NCBI GenBank assembly: GCA_017432825.1
Contig: JAFRIJ010000007.1
Coordinates: 21,575-85,574, forward strand
Length of the DNA: 64,000 nucleotides
Direction of reading: 5' to 3'
From: Bacilli bacterium
GTDB lineage: Bacteria > Bacillota_I > Bacilli_A > RF39 > UBA660
Below are positions 17,730 through 27,505 of this stretch, one piece after another. Under the pieces are notes generated by a model, which worked only from the letters and a program-made list of their open reading frames with translations, was not told the origin of the DNA and searched no databases. The first letter of the stretch is position 1, and every line of letters starts with the position of its first letter. The translations under genes were made by a program, and so were the position numbers.

Positions 17730-18154
17730 CACAAATGCGAACGTTTTTTAAAAAATATTTTTTTAAAAAAAATAAACTTTTTATTTTAAAGGGTTTTCCA
17801 TATTTTTTATTTTTTTAAAACTTTACACAATAAGTAAAGTTGTATCTTATAATTAGTAAAATACTTATTTTAAAAGAATTAGACCATCAATACAAAAAAT
17901 AATGTAAATTTTATTTTTTTATTTTTTTGAATAATTTATTTTTTAATAAAATATTTTTTTTTATTTTTTTGAATAATTTATTTTTTAAAATAATAAAATG
18001 TTCGTATTCATAGAAGTTAATTTTAATGATTAAAACTTTATAAATAATAATCAAAAATATTTAAAAAAAGATAATGTTTGTATTTCTAAATAATACCATA
18101 TAAAATAACACATATAATAAAAAGAAAAGTAAATAATATTAATGGGTGATAAAA
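17730..18154. other. Long AT-rich intergenic region upstream of nrdD
   Basis: About 425 bases without a supported gene. The part next to the nrd promoter is dominated by A and T runs. It holds a 28-base direct repeat at 17919-17946 and 17961-17988 (core GAATAATTTATTTTTTAA). The right end should contain the promoter of the small plus-strand gene, but I cannot assign boxes with confidence. I see no riboswitch fold or tRNA. Confidence 0.6.
17919..17988. repeat. 28-base direct repeat in nrd upstream region
   Basis: Two exact 28-base copies, 17919-17946 and 17961-17988, begin with TTATTTTTTTG and continue AATAATTTATTTTTTAA; they start 42 bases apart. They are low in complexity, so the repeat could be replication slippage rather than a protein-binding site. 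Confidence 0.7.
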
Positions 18155-18283
18155 ATGGGAAAGAAAAAAAATTCAAACAATAAAACAAACAAAACAAACA
18201 AAACAAACAACAATAACTGCAGCATGAACGAAAATCAAAATAACATGAATCAAAATAATTCTAACAAAAATAGCCTAAACTAA
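18155..18283 (+). CDS. Small Asn-rich peptide (42 residues)
   Basis: A short frame starts MGKKKNSNNKTNKTNKTN and contains about 19 Asn among 42 residues, with a single Cys at position 22. It has a GGGTGA ribosome site 5 bases before its ATG and its stop codon lies inside a strong terminator hairpin, so it looks like a stand-alone gene. The basic, hydrophilic, low-complexity sequence and the nearby spore-maturation genes would fit a small spore-specific protein, but that is a guess; I do not recognise a family. Confidence 0.65.
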   Translation: MGKKKNSNNKTNKTNKTNNNNCSMNENQNNMNQNNSNKNSLN

Positions 18284-18290
18284 GGCTATT
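18269..18290. terminator. Bidirectional terminator between small peptide gene and spmB
   Basis: Arms AATAGCC and GGCTATT enclose TAAACTAA, with a T-run on the plus strand and AT-rich T-run on the minus strand. It overlaps the stop codon of the small peptide gene and sits 3 bases from the convergent spmB stop. Confidence 0.85.
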
Positions 18291-18292
18291 TT

Positions 18293-18805
18293 TTAATAAA
18301 ATAATATCTTAATAACAAAAAAAGATATAACTATAGCAGCAAAATCAGTAAGCAATCCAACTAATAAAGAATATCTAATTTTCTTTATACCAACACTAGA
18401 AAAATACAAACTAATAATATAAATAGTTGTATCAGTACTACCCTGTAAAACAGAACCAACTCTCCCAGCTAAACTATCTACACCACAAGAATTTAATATA
18501 TTATTTAAAATAATTAAAGAAGAAGATCCAGATATAGGTCTCATAATACCTAATGATACTAATTCTTTAGGATAACCAATATAATTAAAAAAATTACTAA
18601 ATAAATTAACAACATCATTAATAATATTACTCTTTAATAAAACATTTATACTAATAGTCATTGCAAACATAGTAGGAAAAATTTTTAAAATAAGACTTAA
18701 ACCTTCATTAACACCTTCTAAAAAAGAATCATAAATATTAACCCTATTCTTTAATCCATATATAATAACAAACAAAACAATAAAAGGAATAATAAAATTA
18801 GTCAT
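18293..18805 (-). CDS. spmB: Spore maturation protein SpmB
   Basis: The 170-residue membrane protein has the family blocks MRPISGSSSLIILNNIL (about residues 89-105) and GSTDTTIYIISLYFSSVGIKKIRYSL (123-148). In Bacillus, SpmA and SpmB are needed for full dehydration of the spore core. It overlaps the end of spmA by 8 bases and completes the dacB-spmA-spmB operon known from Bacillus. The enzyme or transport activity of the pair is not established. Confidence 0.93.
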   Translation of the reverse strand: MTNFIIPFIVLFVIIYGLKNRVNIYDSFLEGVNEGLSLILKIFPTMFAMTISINVLLKSNIINDVVNLFSNFFNYIGYPKELVSLGIMRPISGSSSLIILNNILNSCGVDSLAGRVGSVLQGSTDTTIYIISLYFSSVGIKKIRYSLLVGLLTDFAAIVISFFVIKILFY

Positions 18806-19385
18806 ACTTACTCCATATTCTATACATCAATTTATCAAGCAAAATACCAAATAAACAAGATAAAAAAGTTGTTATTATACATGCAAGTAATATATCTGTA
18901 GGATTATTTGATCCATTTAAAGCTCTAAAACTAATAACAGTAGTAGGAATAATAGTAACAGATGCAGTATTAATAACCAAAAAAGTAATCATACTTCTAC
19001 TAGCAGTATCACTATTATTATTTTCTTTATTTAATTCATCCATAGCTTTCAATCCAAAAGGAGTAGCCCCACTACCAAGTCCCAACATATTCATAACAAT
19101 ATTACTAGATATATAACTTATAGCATCACTATTTTTATTCAGTTCTGGAAATATAGGATGAATAACACAAGACATAAACATACTAATTTTTTTTATTAAA
19201 CCAGAATTACCAGCAATCTTCATAATACCAAGCCATAAACAAAGTAATGGAATCATATTCAAAACCATTTCAATACTACTCTTACTATCAACTATAAAAA
19301 CATCATTAATAGAATTAATATTACCAGTAATACTTCCATATACAATACCCACAATTAAAAAAAAACCAAAAATATAATTAATCAT
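18798..19385 (-). CDS. spmA: Spore maturation protein SpmA
   Basis: The 195-residue membrane protein contains the SpmA signature GLGSGATPFGLKAMDEL (about residues 97-113) and a hydrophobic N-terminus. It belongs to the nucleoside-recognition (Gate) domain family. The ATG overlaps the dacB stop as ATGA and the end overlaps spmB, so the three are translationally coupled, exactly as in the Bacillus dacB operon. Role: spore core dehydration together with SpmB. Confidence 0.93.
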   Translation of the reverse strand: MINYIFGFFLIVGIVYGSITGNINSINDVFIVDSKSSIEMVLNMIPLLCLWLGIMKIAGNSGLIKKISMFMSCVIHPIFPELNKNSDAISYISSNIVMNMLGLGSGATPFGLKAMDELNKENNNSDTASRSMITFLVINTASVTIIPTTVISFRALNGSNNPTDILLACIITTFLSCLFGILLDKLMYRIWSKYD

Positions 19386-20446
19386 GAGAACAACTCCCTA
19401 AACCAACTACTCTTACTTTTTTTACCACTCTTTTTTATATAAATATCCTCTTTGTATAAAATATTTTTATCTAAAGATATCTCATAATAACCAACCCTAT
19501 CCCCAGTCTTATAATTATCTATAATATCTAAAATAACTTTACCACTAATATTACTAAGTTCATCCTCTAAAACAGGTATATAAACATCATTCTTAATATA
19601 AAAACTTCCTTTATAAAAATTATTACCCGTAATATTAAAATTATTCTTATCTAAAAACTTATAAGCCTTATATTTTTTAAAAGCCATATTATATAAACTC
19701 TTATGAGTATTCCAATCATCACTATCCCTAATAGTAACAACAATTAAATCCATATTATCCTTACTTCCAGTACTAACTAAAGTTCTACGAGCCTTATCAG
19801 TATATCCAGTCTTACCACCAGTAATATAATCTTCACTTAATAACTTATTCTTATTTTTCCATATATAAGTATTCTTATTAGTTTTCAAAGTATATTTCTT
19901 AGTAGAAACAATTTCCCTATATTCCAAATATTTCATTGCATATCTAGTAAGTATAGCCATATCATATGCACTACTATAATTACCACCATCATCATCCAAT
20001 CCACTAGGATTAATAAATATTGTATTCTTCATTCCAATATCATTAGCTTTATTATTCATCATACTAACAAAATTATCAATATCACCGCCAACATACTTTG
20101 CTACCATCAAAGCAGCATCATTACCACTCCTAAGCATAAGTCCATATAATAAATCTCTCAAAGTAAGTTCTTCCCCAACAGTAATATATATTCCAGATCC
20201 ATAAGCCTTTAATACAGTATCATCTACTACAACAATATTATCTAATTTATTAGATTCTATTGCAAGAACACAAGTCATAATCTTAGTAATAGATGCTATT
20301 AAAGCACTAGTATTATAGTTTTTACCACTAAGTACTCTTCCCGTAACAGCATCCATTAAAACATATTCATAAGCACTACTAGTACTAGCATAACAATTAC
20401 TAATAAAAACAAACAATAAAAACAAAAACAACAATATCTTCTTCAC
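19382..20446 (-). CDS. dacB: D-alanyl-D-alanine carboxypeptidase (DacB/DacF type)
   Basis: A secreted low-molecular-weight penicillin-binding protein of 354 residues with a signal peptide (residues 1-20, ending NCYA). It has the three active-site motifs: SITK at 52-55, SGN at 107-109 and KTG at 212-214. A C-terminal beta domain follows. Because it is operon-linked to spmA and spmB, it most likely trims peptidoglycan stem peptides in the spore cortex, as DacB does in Bacillus. A vegetative DacA-like role cannot be excluded from the sequence alone. Confidence 0.9.
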   Translation of the reverse strand: MKKILLFLFLLFVFISNCYASTSSAYEYVLMDAVTGRVLSGKNYNTSALIASITKIMTCVLAIESNKLDNIVVVDDTVLKAYGSGIYITVGEELTLRDLLYGLMLRSGNDAALMVAKYVGGDIDNFVSMMNNKANDIGMKNTIFINPSGLDDDGGNYSSAYDMAILTRYAMKYLEYREIVSTKKYTLKTNKNTYIWKNKNKLLSEDYITGGKTGYTDKARRTLVSTGSKDNMDLIVVTIRDSDDWNTHKSLYNMAFKKYKAYKFLDKNNFNITGNNFYKGSFYIKNDVYIPVLEDELSNISGKVILDIIDNYKTGDRVGYYEISLDKNILYKEDIYIKKSGKKSKSSWFRELFS

Positions 20447-20484
20447 AATACCACCTATAAAATAGTATGAAAAAAGAACTATAT

Positions 20485-21486
20485 TTAGTCCTTTTTACTC
20501 TTCTTAATTAATTTAGCATGAACTACAGTTCTTTCAGTTTCAGAATAGCAAGTACTTAAAGTAAGAATCTTATCATCTTTATTTAAAGAAGTATTAAAAT
20601 CATATAAACTTCTCTTTTTTATAGTATCTAAAAAATTCATATATTCATTATCATTACTAAAATTAGTAGTAATATAATAACTCTCTTCTTTAATTTTATA
20701 TACAGAAAATATCTGCCATAAAGTACTAGAATCATCTAAAGATATTCTAATAATATGATTATCTTTATTACTATACCAATCACTCTTCAATACCCTAGAT
20801 AAAGATCCAAACATAGATTTATCTAACCTACTATGAGCATATAAAATACTATTTCTATTAGACAAATCATCTCTATTACGATAATCTAAAAAAATCCATC
20901 CCGCTTCATTAGAAGATTTATCAATAGAATGATTTAAATAATAATCATTATCATTAGTTTGTACAAAAGGATAATTAATATTAGTATTATTTACATTAAC
21001 CCACCCAATAACATCAGAATTTATTTTCTTAAGAGAACTAATATCAACATCAATCAAAGGAAATTTAACATAATACCAATAAGGATTATCTTTATCATTT
21101 TCCTCTCCAACTAAAGAAGTATTATTATCATCTTCTACTTCATTAACAACAACCTCATTACTTATCTTATCAGTAATACTACTAGTCTTTTTATTATCTT
21201 TAACCCACAAATAAATCTTATAACTAGATATTATAATTAATACCAAAAATAATATTATCAATAAAATATAAACAATTCTATATAATATACTAAATATTTT
21301 TTTACTATTCTTTTTCTTATCTTTATCATGATTTTTAACTAACTTAATCTTACTAGTCCAAAAACCATCATCATTATAATTATCTTTATTATTATTTAAT
21401 CTATCTTCCTTAAAATCATCTACTAAAAATCTCTGTGTATCAGATAAAGAAGCATGCTTAGGTATATACTTATTATTATCTTTCAT
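20485..21486 (-). CDS. srtB: Class B sortase
   Basis: A membrane-anchored transpeptidase of about 333 residues: cytoplasmic charged N-terminus, one membrane helix near residues 66-90, a linker and the sortase domain. Class B features are NSDVIGWVNVNNTNINYPFVQ and EAGWIFLDYRN; the catalytic His218 (LYAHSR), Cys313 (LSTCYS) and Arg319 (ERTVVHAKL) are all present. The ATG at 21486 is preferred because AGAGG lies 8 bases before it; an in-frame GTG upstream overlaps that site. The preceding gene encodes a protein with an SPNT-type C-terminal signal, a probable substrate. Confidence 0.9.
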   Translation of the reverse strand: MKDNNKYIPKHASLSDTQRFLVDDFKEDRLNNNKDNYNDDGFWTSKIKLVKNHDKDKKKNSKKIFSILYRIVYILLIILFLVLIIISSYKIYLWVKDNKKTSSITDKISNEVVVNEVEDDNNTSLVGEENDKDNPYWYYVKFPLIDVDISSLKKINSDVIGWVNVNNTNINYPFVQTNDNDYYLNHSIDKSSNEAGWIFLDYRNRDDLSNRNSILYAHSRLDKSMFGSLSRVLKSDWYSNKDNHIIRISLDDSSTLWQIFSVYKIKEESYYITTNFSNDNEYMNFLDTIKKRSLYDFNTSLNKDDKILTLSTCYSETERTVVHAKLIKKSKKD

Positions 21487-21529
21487 CCTAAACACCTCTT
21501 TCCTACTTTAAATAATTATAGCATAAAAA

Positions 21530-21550
21530 AAGACTATTGAAAATAGTCTT
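21530..21550 (-). terminator. Terminator after the surface protein gene
   Basis: Arms AAGACTATT and AATAGTCTT with a TTC loop are followed on the minus strand by seven Ts. The hairpin starts at the stop codon of the surface-protein gene and separates it from the sortase gene. Confidence 0.85.
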
Positions 21551-23123
21551 AATTATTATTCTTAAGTGCTATACTAGAAAACGCTAAAACCACAAAAGAA
21601 ATTAATATAGTAAATAAATATATTGATATACCATCAAAAGTATTAGGTGATTTAACATTCTCTTCTACATCTGTATATGCCAAAGCATAAGTAGAAAACT
21701 TATCAGACTTAAATGTTACAGTACCATCACCATTATCTTTAACATCATCAATTATAGTTACTTCACCATTGTGAACTCTAATAACATAGTATTTTCTAGT
21801 AAATCCAGTCTTAACAGCAGGCAAAGAACTAGGAACTCCTAATAATACTTCTACAGGTTCATCAGTTTCTTCAATTGTACCAACAACATCACCATCAGTA
21901 GTAGTTTTTACTACACTAACATCATAATATCCAACAAAACTATATTTATCCTTTATTTCTTTTTCAATTAAAGATACATCATTAGTATTAACATCTTCTT
22001 CTTTAACTGATTTAGAAGAAGCAGTATCTTTAAGATCATTATCACTAACTACAATATAACTACCTTTATTATTACCTTCAATAACTTCATATACTTCATA
22101 TTTATCAGGAATTAATTCAGGTGCTGGTTCATCAGAATAAACACCACCCATAATATTAGTTTTTACATTACCAGAATAAACTCCATATCCAGCCTTAGGA
22201 TTAGTAACACCAATATCTGCCAAATTCATTACATCAAAAGATCCTCTAGAAGTAGCATCAGTAACTAACTTAGCATCTTTAGAAATATTTATAGTTATAT
22301 TTTGAGAAACTTTACCAATATCATAAACAACCACAGCACTACCTAATCCATTTTCTACATTAATATTTCCACCAGTAATATTAACTTCTAAAGCATTACC
22401 CTTAGTTGAATTAGTAGTATAAGTTCCACCCATAAAATGAATAGCATCTGCTGTCCAAGCAAAACCATCACCTAAATTATAATAATCTTTAATATCATCA
22501 AATGAACTTGCACTAGCTTTAGTAGCATTAATAGTTCCACCATTTATAGTTAATTTACCCATACGCATTGCAATACCACCATTTAAAGTTCCACCATTTA
22601 TAGTTAAACCAATTGGATTGGCAATATATACAGTTTGATAATTAGCATTTAAAGTTCCACCATTTATAATAAATTCAGCATCACCAGTAGTATTATTACT
22701 TCCCAAACAAGCCCAATCATTTTTAGCAGTAATAACACCTCCATTAATAGTAATCAAACTACCATTTAAGCCATATATAGCATAATTAGCAGATTCAATA
22801 TTACCACCATTTAAAGTAAACTTACCATTAGAAACACCAATATTATTAGTAGTAATAATCTTACCATTATTAGTACTATCATTAACAGTAAGTTCTCCAC
22901 CATTAATAGAAATATTACCCCTTAGAGTATTACCATTTAAATCAAGTATTAATTTTTTACCACTACCAATAGTTAAATTTTCTTGATATTCCTTATCAAG
23001 TTTAAAAGTAACACTACTTTCCCCATTATCAATACTTTCCTGAATAGTAACAGCTCTAACATTATAAGCACCTAACATTAAAGCAATCAACCAAACACCT
23101 AAAAATTTAATTTTATTCAACAT
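21549..23123 (-). CDS. Sortase-anchored beta-helix surface protein
   Basis: Start chosen at the ATG at 23123 with a GGAGAAGGAGTG site, giving 524 residues with a signal peptide ending near YNVRA. The middle is a right-handed beta-helix type repeat region in which INGG recurs about nine times (for example TINGGTLN). A C-terminal region with beta domains is followed by SPNTFDG (from about residue 492), a 23-residue membrane helix and a short Lys/Asn tail: the layout of a cell-wall sorting signal. The non-LPxTG motif fits a class B-type enzyme, and such a sortase is encoded right behind. Likely a wall-displayed adhesin or matrix protein. Confidence 0.8.
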   Translation of the reverse strand: MLNKIKFLGVWLIALMLGAYNVRAVTIQESIDNGESSVTFKLDKEYQENLTIGSGKKLILDLNGNTLRGNISINGGELTVNDSTNNGKIITTNNIGVSNGKFTLNGGNIESANYAIYGLNGSLITINGGVITAKNDWACLGSNNTTGDAEFIINGGTLNANYQTVYIANPIGLTINGGTLNGGIAMRMGKLTINGGTINATKASASSFDDIKDYYNLGDGFAWTADAIHFMGGTYTTNSTKGNALEVNITGGNINVENGLGSAVVVYDIGKVSQNITINISKDAKLVTDATSRGSFDVMNLADIGVTNPKAGYGVYSGNVKTNIMGGVYSDEPAPELIPDKYEVYEVIEGNNKGSYIVVSDNDLKDTASSKSVKEEDVNTNDVSLIEKEIKDKYSFVGYYDVSVVKTTTDGDVVGTIEETDEPVEVLLGVPSSLPAVKTGFTRKYYVIRVHNGEVTIIDDVKDNGDGTVTFKSDKFSTYALAYTDVEENVKSPNTFDGISIYLFTILISFVVLAFSSIALKNNN

Positions 23124-23218
23124 AATCACTCCTTCTCCACCTATTGTTAATTTAATGATACAAAAAAACACAAAAAAACACAAGATTTTTTTGTCAATTT
23201 AACACAATTTTACACCTA

Positions 23219-23542
23219 TTATTTCTTAATTATCTTTTCATACTGCCCATACATATAACTAATATTCTTCTCTAATTTAAAATAAAAGATAACATAAAAT
23301 ATTAAAAATAAAAGCATTATAACAGCAATAATTAAAAACAAAGATAAAGAAATAGAAATATAAATAAATAAAATAGTAAATAACACATAAAACATAATAA
23401 CAATCAAATGGACTAATCTCTCATATTGAAAAAAATTAATCATAACAAGGTGATTATCTTTTACCTTATCATAATCAACCCTTTTCTTACTCTTTATAAT
23501 TTTATCCATATAGCTAATATAACTAGTTAAATTACTATTCAA
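23219..23542 (-). CDS. Unknown two-helix membrane protein
   Basis: The 107-residue protein has two adjoining membrane helices (about residues 43-83) between charged ends. It seems to start with TTG, since GAGGTG stands five bases before it; the next ATG, 11 codons in, has no such site. No family is recognised. It sits between ylbL and the surface protein gene. Confidence 0.65.
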   Translation of the reverse strand: MNSNLTSYISYMDKIIKSKKRVDYDKVKDNHLVMINFFQYERLVHLIVIMFYVLFTILFIYISISLSLFLIIAVIMLLFLIFYVIFYFKLEKNISYMYGQYEKIIKK

Positions 23543-23582
23543 TCTATCACCTCAATTAAATATATGAGTAATACATAAATAA

Positions 23583-24572
23583 TTAACTATTCTTTAAATA
23601 ATTAATAGCATCACTAAAATTATCAACACTAACTATATCAATATCATATTTATTCTTTTCCTTAATTTTAATAGCCTCTTCATAATTACCACTAGGAACT
23701 AAAACAACATCCATATTATTTCTAACAGCCCCAATAATCTTATACTTTATTCCATCAATTCTACCAACACTACCATCAAAACTAATAGTACCAGTCCCTG
23801 CTATTTTTCTTCCCCTAACAATATCATCATCACTTATCTTCGTATACATACTAAGAGCCATCATTAAACCACCAGAAGCACCAGATTCCCCCTCCTTAAA
23901 CTTAATATCAAGAATAGGATCCATATCAAAAACATAATCTGTAATTATAACTACTCCAATTACCTTATTACCAGATTCCTCTCTAACCTTAGAACTAATA
24001 TTTATCTCTTTATTATTACGCCTAACTTTAAATAAAACACTATCTCCAACATCATGAGAAAGAATAATATTCTTTACCTCTAAATAATCATTAATAACAT
24101 TATTATCTACCTCTAATAATTCATCACCAATCTTTAAATTATTATCATCTAAAGTAGTAGCAATAAAAGTTTTCTTTTCCCTAATATTAATATCTTTACC
24201 AGCCTCTTTATACGCTACATATAAAGCATTATCAATAGAGTTTTCTAACATAAGCTTATTACGAACATTAATCTCTTCAACACTCTCATTATTTATCTGT
24301 TGCACACTAATACTTTCTAAATCCCAATTAGGAATAACATAACTTAATAAATAAGTAGGTATAGAAGCAACATACTCAGTAACATATAACATATTTAAAC
24401 TACCATTAATATCATTACAATTATCACACTTAATTCTATCATTAATCTTAATAGTACCTCCAGGCATATTAATATAATATGGAAGTTTATAATTACAAAG
24501 AATAAATATTACTATTAAAAATAAAATATAATATTTATCTTCCTTCAAATATTGTTTAATCTTCTTAAACAT
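23583..24572 (-). CDS. ylbL: PDZ-Lon-type membrane protease YlbL / SepM-like
   Basis: The 329-residue protein has an N-terminal membrane helix (about 14-32), a PDZ domain (about 120-190) and a Lon-type serine protease domain with the catalytic Ser233 in GESGASGG and a Lys in GIKYK (276/278). YlbL in Bacillus degrades the cell division inhibitor YneA after DNA damage; the streptococcal relative SepM processes a competence peptide. It is divergent from ylbJ, as expected from the ylbJ-ylbK-ylbL cluster of Bacillus, although here the orientation differs. Confidence 0.9.
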   Translation of the reverse strand: MFKKIKQYLKEDKYYILFLIVIFILCNYKLPYYINMPGGTIKINDRIKCDNCNDINGSLNMLYVTEYVASIPTYLLSYVIPNWDLESISVQQINNESVEEINVRNKLMLENSIDNALYVAYKEAGKDINIREKKTFIATTLDDNNLKIGDELLEVDNNVINDYLEVKNIILSHDVGDSVLFKVRRNNKEINISSKVREESGNKVIGVVIITDYVFDMDPILDIKFKEGESGASGGLMMALSMYTKISDDDIVRGRKIAGTGTISFDGSVGRIDGIKYKIIGAVRNNMDVVLVPSGNYEEAIKIKEKNKYDIDIVSVDNFSDAINYLKNS

Positions 24573-24601
24573 AAAAACACCCTCTCTTAATATAATTTAA
24601 T

Positions 24602-25528
24602 ATGAAAACAAAAATAATTAATACCATAATAATAATATCATGTTTAATAACATTAATAGAATTATTAATAAATAAAACCCTAGTATTTAACACCATATCT
24701 TACTCATTAAACATATGGATAAATTCCCTAATACCATCATTATTCCCCTTCTTTATAATTTCAGATATACTAATTAATTATAACATAACTAATTACATAC
24801 CACTAGTAATAAGAAAAATATTTACAAAAATATTTAACACTTCCGATAACATAATAACTATATTCTTTTTATCTCTAATATCAGGATTCCCATCTAGTGC
24901 TAGAAATATAAAAATAATGTTAGATAAAAAACTAATAACAAAAAACGAAGCATCACATGCATTAATATTTACTCACTTCTCTAACCCCCTATTTATATTA
25001 GGAACATTATCAATATTCTTAAATAGCAATATCTTAGCACTAATTATATTAATATCCCATTATACACCAAACATAATACTAGGAATATTATCAAGAAATC
25101 TAAATAAAAAAATAAATAACACAATAATAAAAAAAGAAAGCAATAGCTTCCCCAAAATATTAATAAACTCTATAAAGAAATCAATAGATACACTCTTAAT
25201 GATATTAGGAACATTATCAATATTCCTAGTAATATCATCTTTAATTATAAATAGATTAAATCTAAATATATATAATCAAACCATATTAAAATGTATATTA
25301 GAAATAACTATGGGATTAAAAAGTATATCAGAATTAAATATACCAAATATTTATAAAGTAATAATATCAAGTATGACACTATCATTTGGAGGATTATCAA
25401 TACACATGCAAGTATTATCTTTTATAGAAGAAGATAACCTATCATATAAAACATTCCTAATATCAAGATTCTATCACGCATTACTATCAGGAATAATAGC
25501 CTTTTTATTATATAAAACAATTATATAA
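24602..25528 (+). CDS. ylbJ: Sporulation integral membrane protein YlbJ
   Basis: The 308-residue, eight-helix-type membrane protein carries the YlbJ features SLIPSLFPFFIISDILINY near residues 42-60 and SLISGFPSSARN near 93-104. YlbJ is a sigma-E dependent protein required for spore cortex formation in Bacillus. No clear Shine-Dalgarno sequence precedes the ATG, a trait shared with spoVB in this window. Its 3' end overlaps the convergent feoB by 21 bases. Confidence 0.85.
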   Translation: MKTKIINTIIIISCLITLIELLINKTLVFNTISYSLNIWINSLIPSLFPFFIISDILINYNITNYIPLVIRKIFTKIFNTSDNIITIFFLSLISGFPSSARNIKIMLDKKLITKNEASHALIFTHFSNPLFILGTLSIFLNSNILALIILISHYTPNIILGILSRNLNKKINNTIIKKESNSFPKILINSIKKSIDTLLMILGTLSIFLVISSLIINRLNLNIYNQTILKCILEITMGLKSISELNIPNIYKVIISSMTLSFGGLSIHMQVLSFIEEDNLSYKTFLISRFYHALLSGIIAFLLYKTII

Positions 25529-27505
25529 AAAATTAATTATTAAACATAAAATAATTCCAATAAATAAAGGAATAATAAATGCTATAAAAGTATAAAAATA
25601 ACTATTAGTCTCTTTCTTTATTGTAAGTAATGTAGTTCCACAAGGAAAATGAAATATACTAAAAATAATAAAATTAATAGCAGTAATAATAGTCCAACCA
25701 TTACTAATTAGTATATTTTTTAAAGATACCAAACTATCATAATCAGTCAAAATACCAGTATTTAAATAAATCATTAATATAATAGGTAAAACAATCTCAT
25801 TAGCAGGAAGCCCCAATAAAAAAGAAAGAAGAATAACACCATCTAATCCTAATAAACATCCAAAAAGATCTAACTTATCACTAAGAAATGTAATAATATT
25901 ACTACCATTAATACTTATATTAGTAAACAAATATAAAACAAGACCACATGGAGCCGCTACCATAACAGCACGCCCCAAAACAAATAAAGTTCTATCTAAT
26001 AAACTACTAACAATAACATGACCAATTCTAATTTTTCTATAATCAGGTAATTCTAAAATAAACGATGTCTTATCTTTTTTAAATAACAATCTAGATAATA
26101 TCTTACTAACAACAAAAGTAATAGCAACAGAAAATAGTATAACAAATACTAATACTAAAGAAATTAATAAACTAGAAATAACACCCCTACTATAATTAAT
26201 AATAAACATAGATATTACTGCTATAATAACAGGATATCTCCCATTACAAGGCATAAAACTATTAGTAAGAATAGCAATTATTCTTTCTTTTTTATTATCT
26301 ATAATTCTAGTACCAGTAACCCCAACAGCATTACAACCAATTCCCATACACATAGTAAGACATTGTTTACCACAAGCATCACACTTACTAAACATATTAT
26401 CCATATTAAAAGCAATTCTAGGTAAAAACCCCATATCTTCTAATATCGTAAACAAAGGAAAAAAAATCATCATAGGAGGTAACATAACAGAAACAACCCA
26501 GGCAGTAGTTTTATAGACACCATGTACCAAAATATTCCTTATCATATTAGGCAAAAAAGAAAGAATATTATATAAATTATCTTCAATTCCAAACAAAAAT
26601 CTAGATAACAATATACTAGGATAATTACTACCAACAATAGTTAACCAAAATAAAAGAAACAAAGATAATATCATAATTATTATTCCCCAAAACTTACTAG
26701 TAATAATTTTATCTAATTTCTTATCTCTATTTAAATATTTATTATACCTATTAATAACACACATCTTATATATATCATGACACCTATTAATAATACAAGA
26801 ACATATTCTATCCTCTATATTACCAACTCTATTTAAATAATTATCTAATACTTTATTTTTATATTTATCATAAATATCAATATCCCTACACAATAACCTA
26901 ATACTAATCCATCTTTTTTTATCTACATCACCAATATATTTATAAATATTATTAATATTATCTTCTATATCATTATCATAAGTTAAAGAATAAGAACTAT
27001 TATTTTTATTCTTACAAACATATTCTATTCCATCAACTAGCTTATCAATACCATCATTGTATGTAGCAGAAGTACCTACTACATTAATTCCTAAAATAGA
27101 AGATAATTTTCTTAAATCAATTTCTATTCCCCTCTTTTTAGCTTCATCCATCAAATTAACCACTAACAAAACATTAGAATTAACCTCTAATATCTGTAAA
27201 ACTAAATTTAAACCACGCTTTAAACTAACCGCATTACAAACAACAACAATACAATCTATATCATTATTATTACATACCATATCTCTAGCTATAACTTCTT
27301 CTTTAGAATGTGGTACCAATGAATACATACCTGGTAAATCATAGATAACATACTTATTCTTATTATAAGTATATTCCCCACTAGCATTATCAACAGTCTT
27401 ACCAGCCCAATTCCCTGTATGCTGCCTATAGCCAGTTAATAAATTAAATATAGTACTCTTACCTACATTAGGATTACCTGCTAAAATAATATTATAATTA
27501 TTCAT
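25508..27505 (-). CDS. feoB: Ferrous iron transporter FeoB
   Basis: The 665-residue protein has an N-terminal G domain with P-loop GNPNVGKST at residues 10-18 and a G3-type DLPGMYSL motif near 55, then a GDI-like helical domain, and a membrane region with two Gate domains (conserved CNAVGVTGTR and PANEIVLPI blocks). It imports Fe(II), fitting an anaerobe. The start overlaps the feoA end by 8 bases. Length is normal for FeoB. Confidence 0.96.
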   Translation of the reverse strand: MNNYNIILAGNPNVGKSTIFNLLTGYRQHTGNWAGKTVDNASGEYTYNKNKYVIYDLPGMYSLVPHSKEEVIARDMVCNNNDIDCIVVVCNAVSLKRGLNLVLQILEVNSNVLLVVNLMDEAKKRGIEIDLRKLSSILGINVVGTSATYNDGIDKLVDGIEYVCKNKNNSSYSLTYDNDIEDNINNIYKYIGDVDKKRWISIRLLCRDIDIYDKYKNKVLDNYLNRVGNIEDRICSCIINRCHDIYKMCVINRYNKYLNRDKKLDKIITSKFWGIIIMILSLFLLFWLTIVGSNYPSILLSRFLFGIEDNLYNILSFLPNMIRNILVHGVYKTTAWVVSVMLPPMMIFFPLFTILEDMGFLPRIAFNMDNMFSKCDACGKQCLTMCMGIGCNAVGVTGTRIIDNKKERIIAILTNSFMPCNGRYPVIIAVISMFIINYSRGVISSLLISLVLVFVILFSVAITFVVSKILSRLLFKKDKTSFILELPDYRKIRIGHVIVSSLLDRTLFVLGRAVMVAAPCGLVLYLFTNISINGSNIITFLSDKLDLFGCLLGLDGVILLSFLLGLPANEIVLPIILMIYLNTGILTDYDSLVSLKNILISNGWTIITAINFIIFSIFHFPCGTTLLTIKKETNSYFYTFIAFIIPLFIGIILCLIINFLYNCFI

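Noticed and set aside
17919..17988. Direct repeat as a possible CRISPR or iteron array
   Set aside because: Only two copies, low complexity, no spacers or cas genes, no replication genes nearby.
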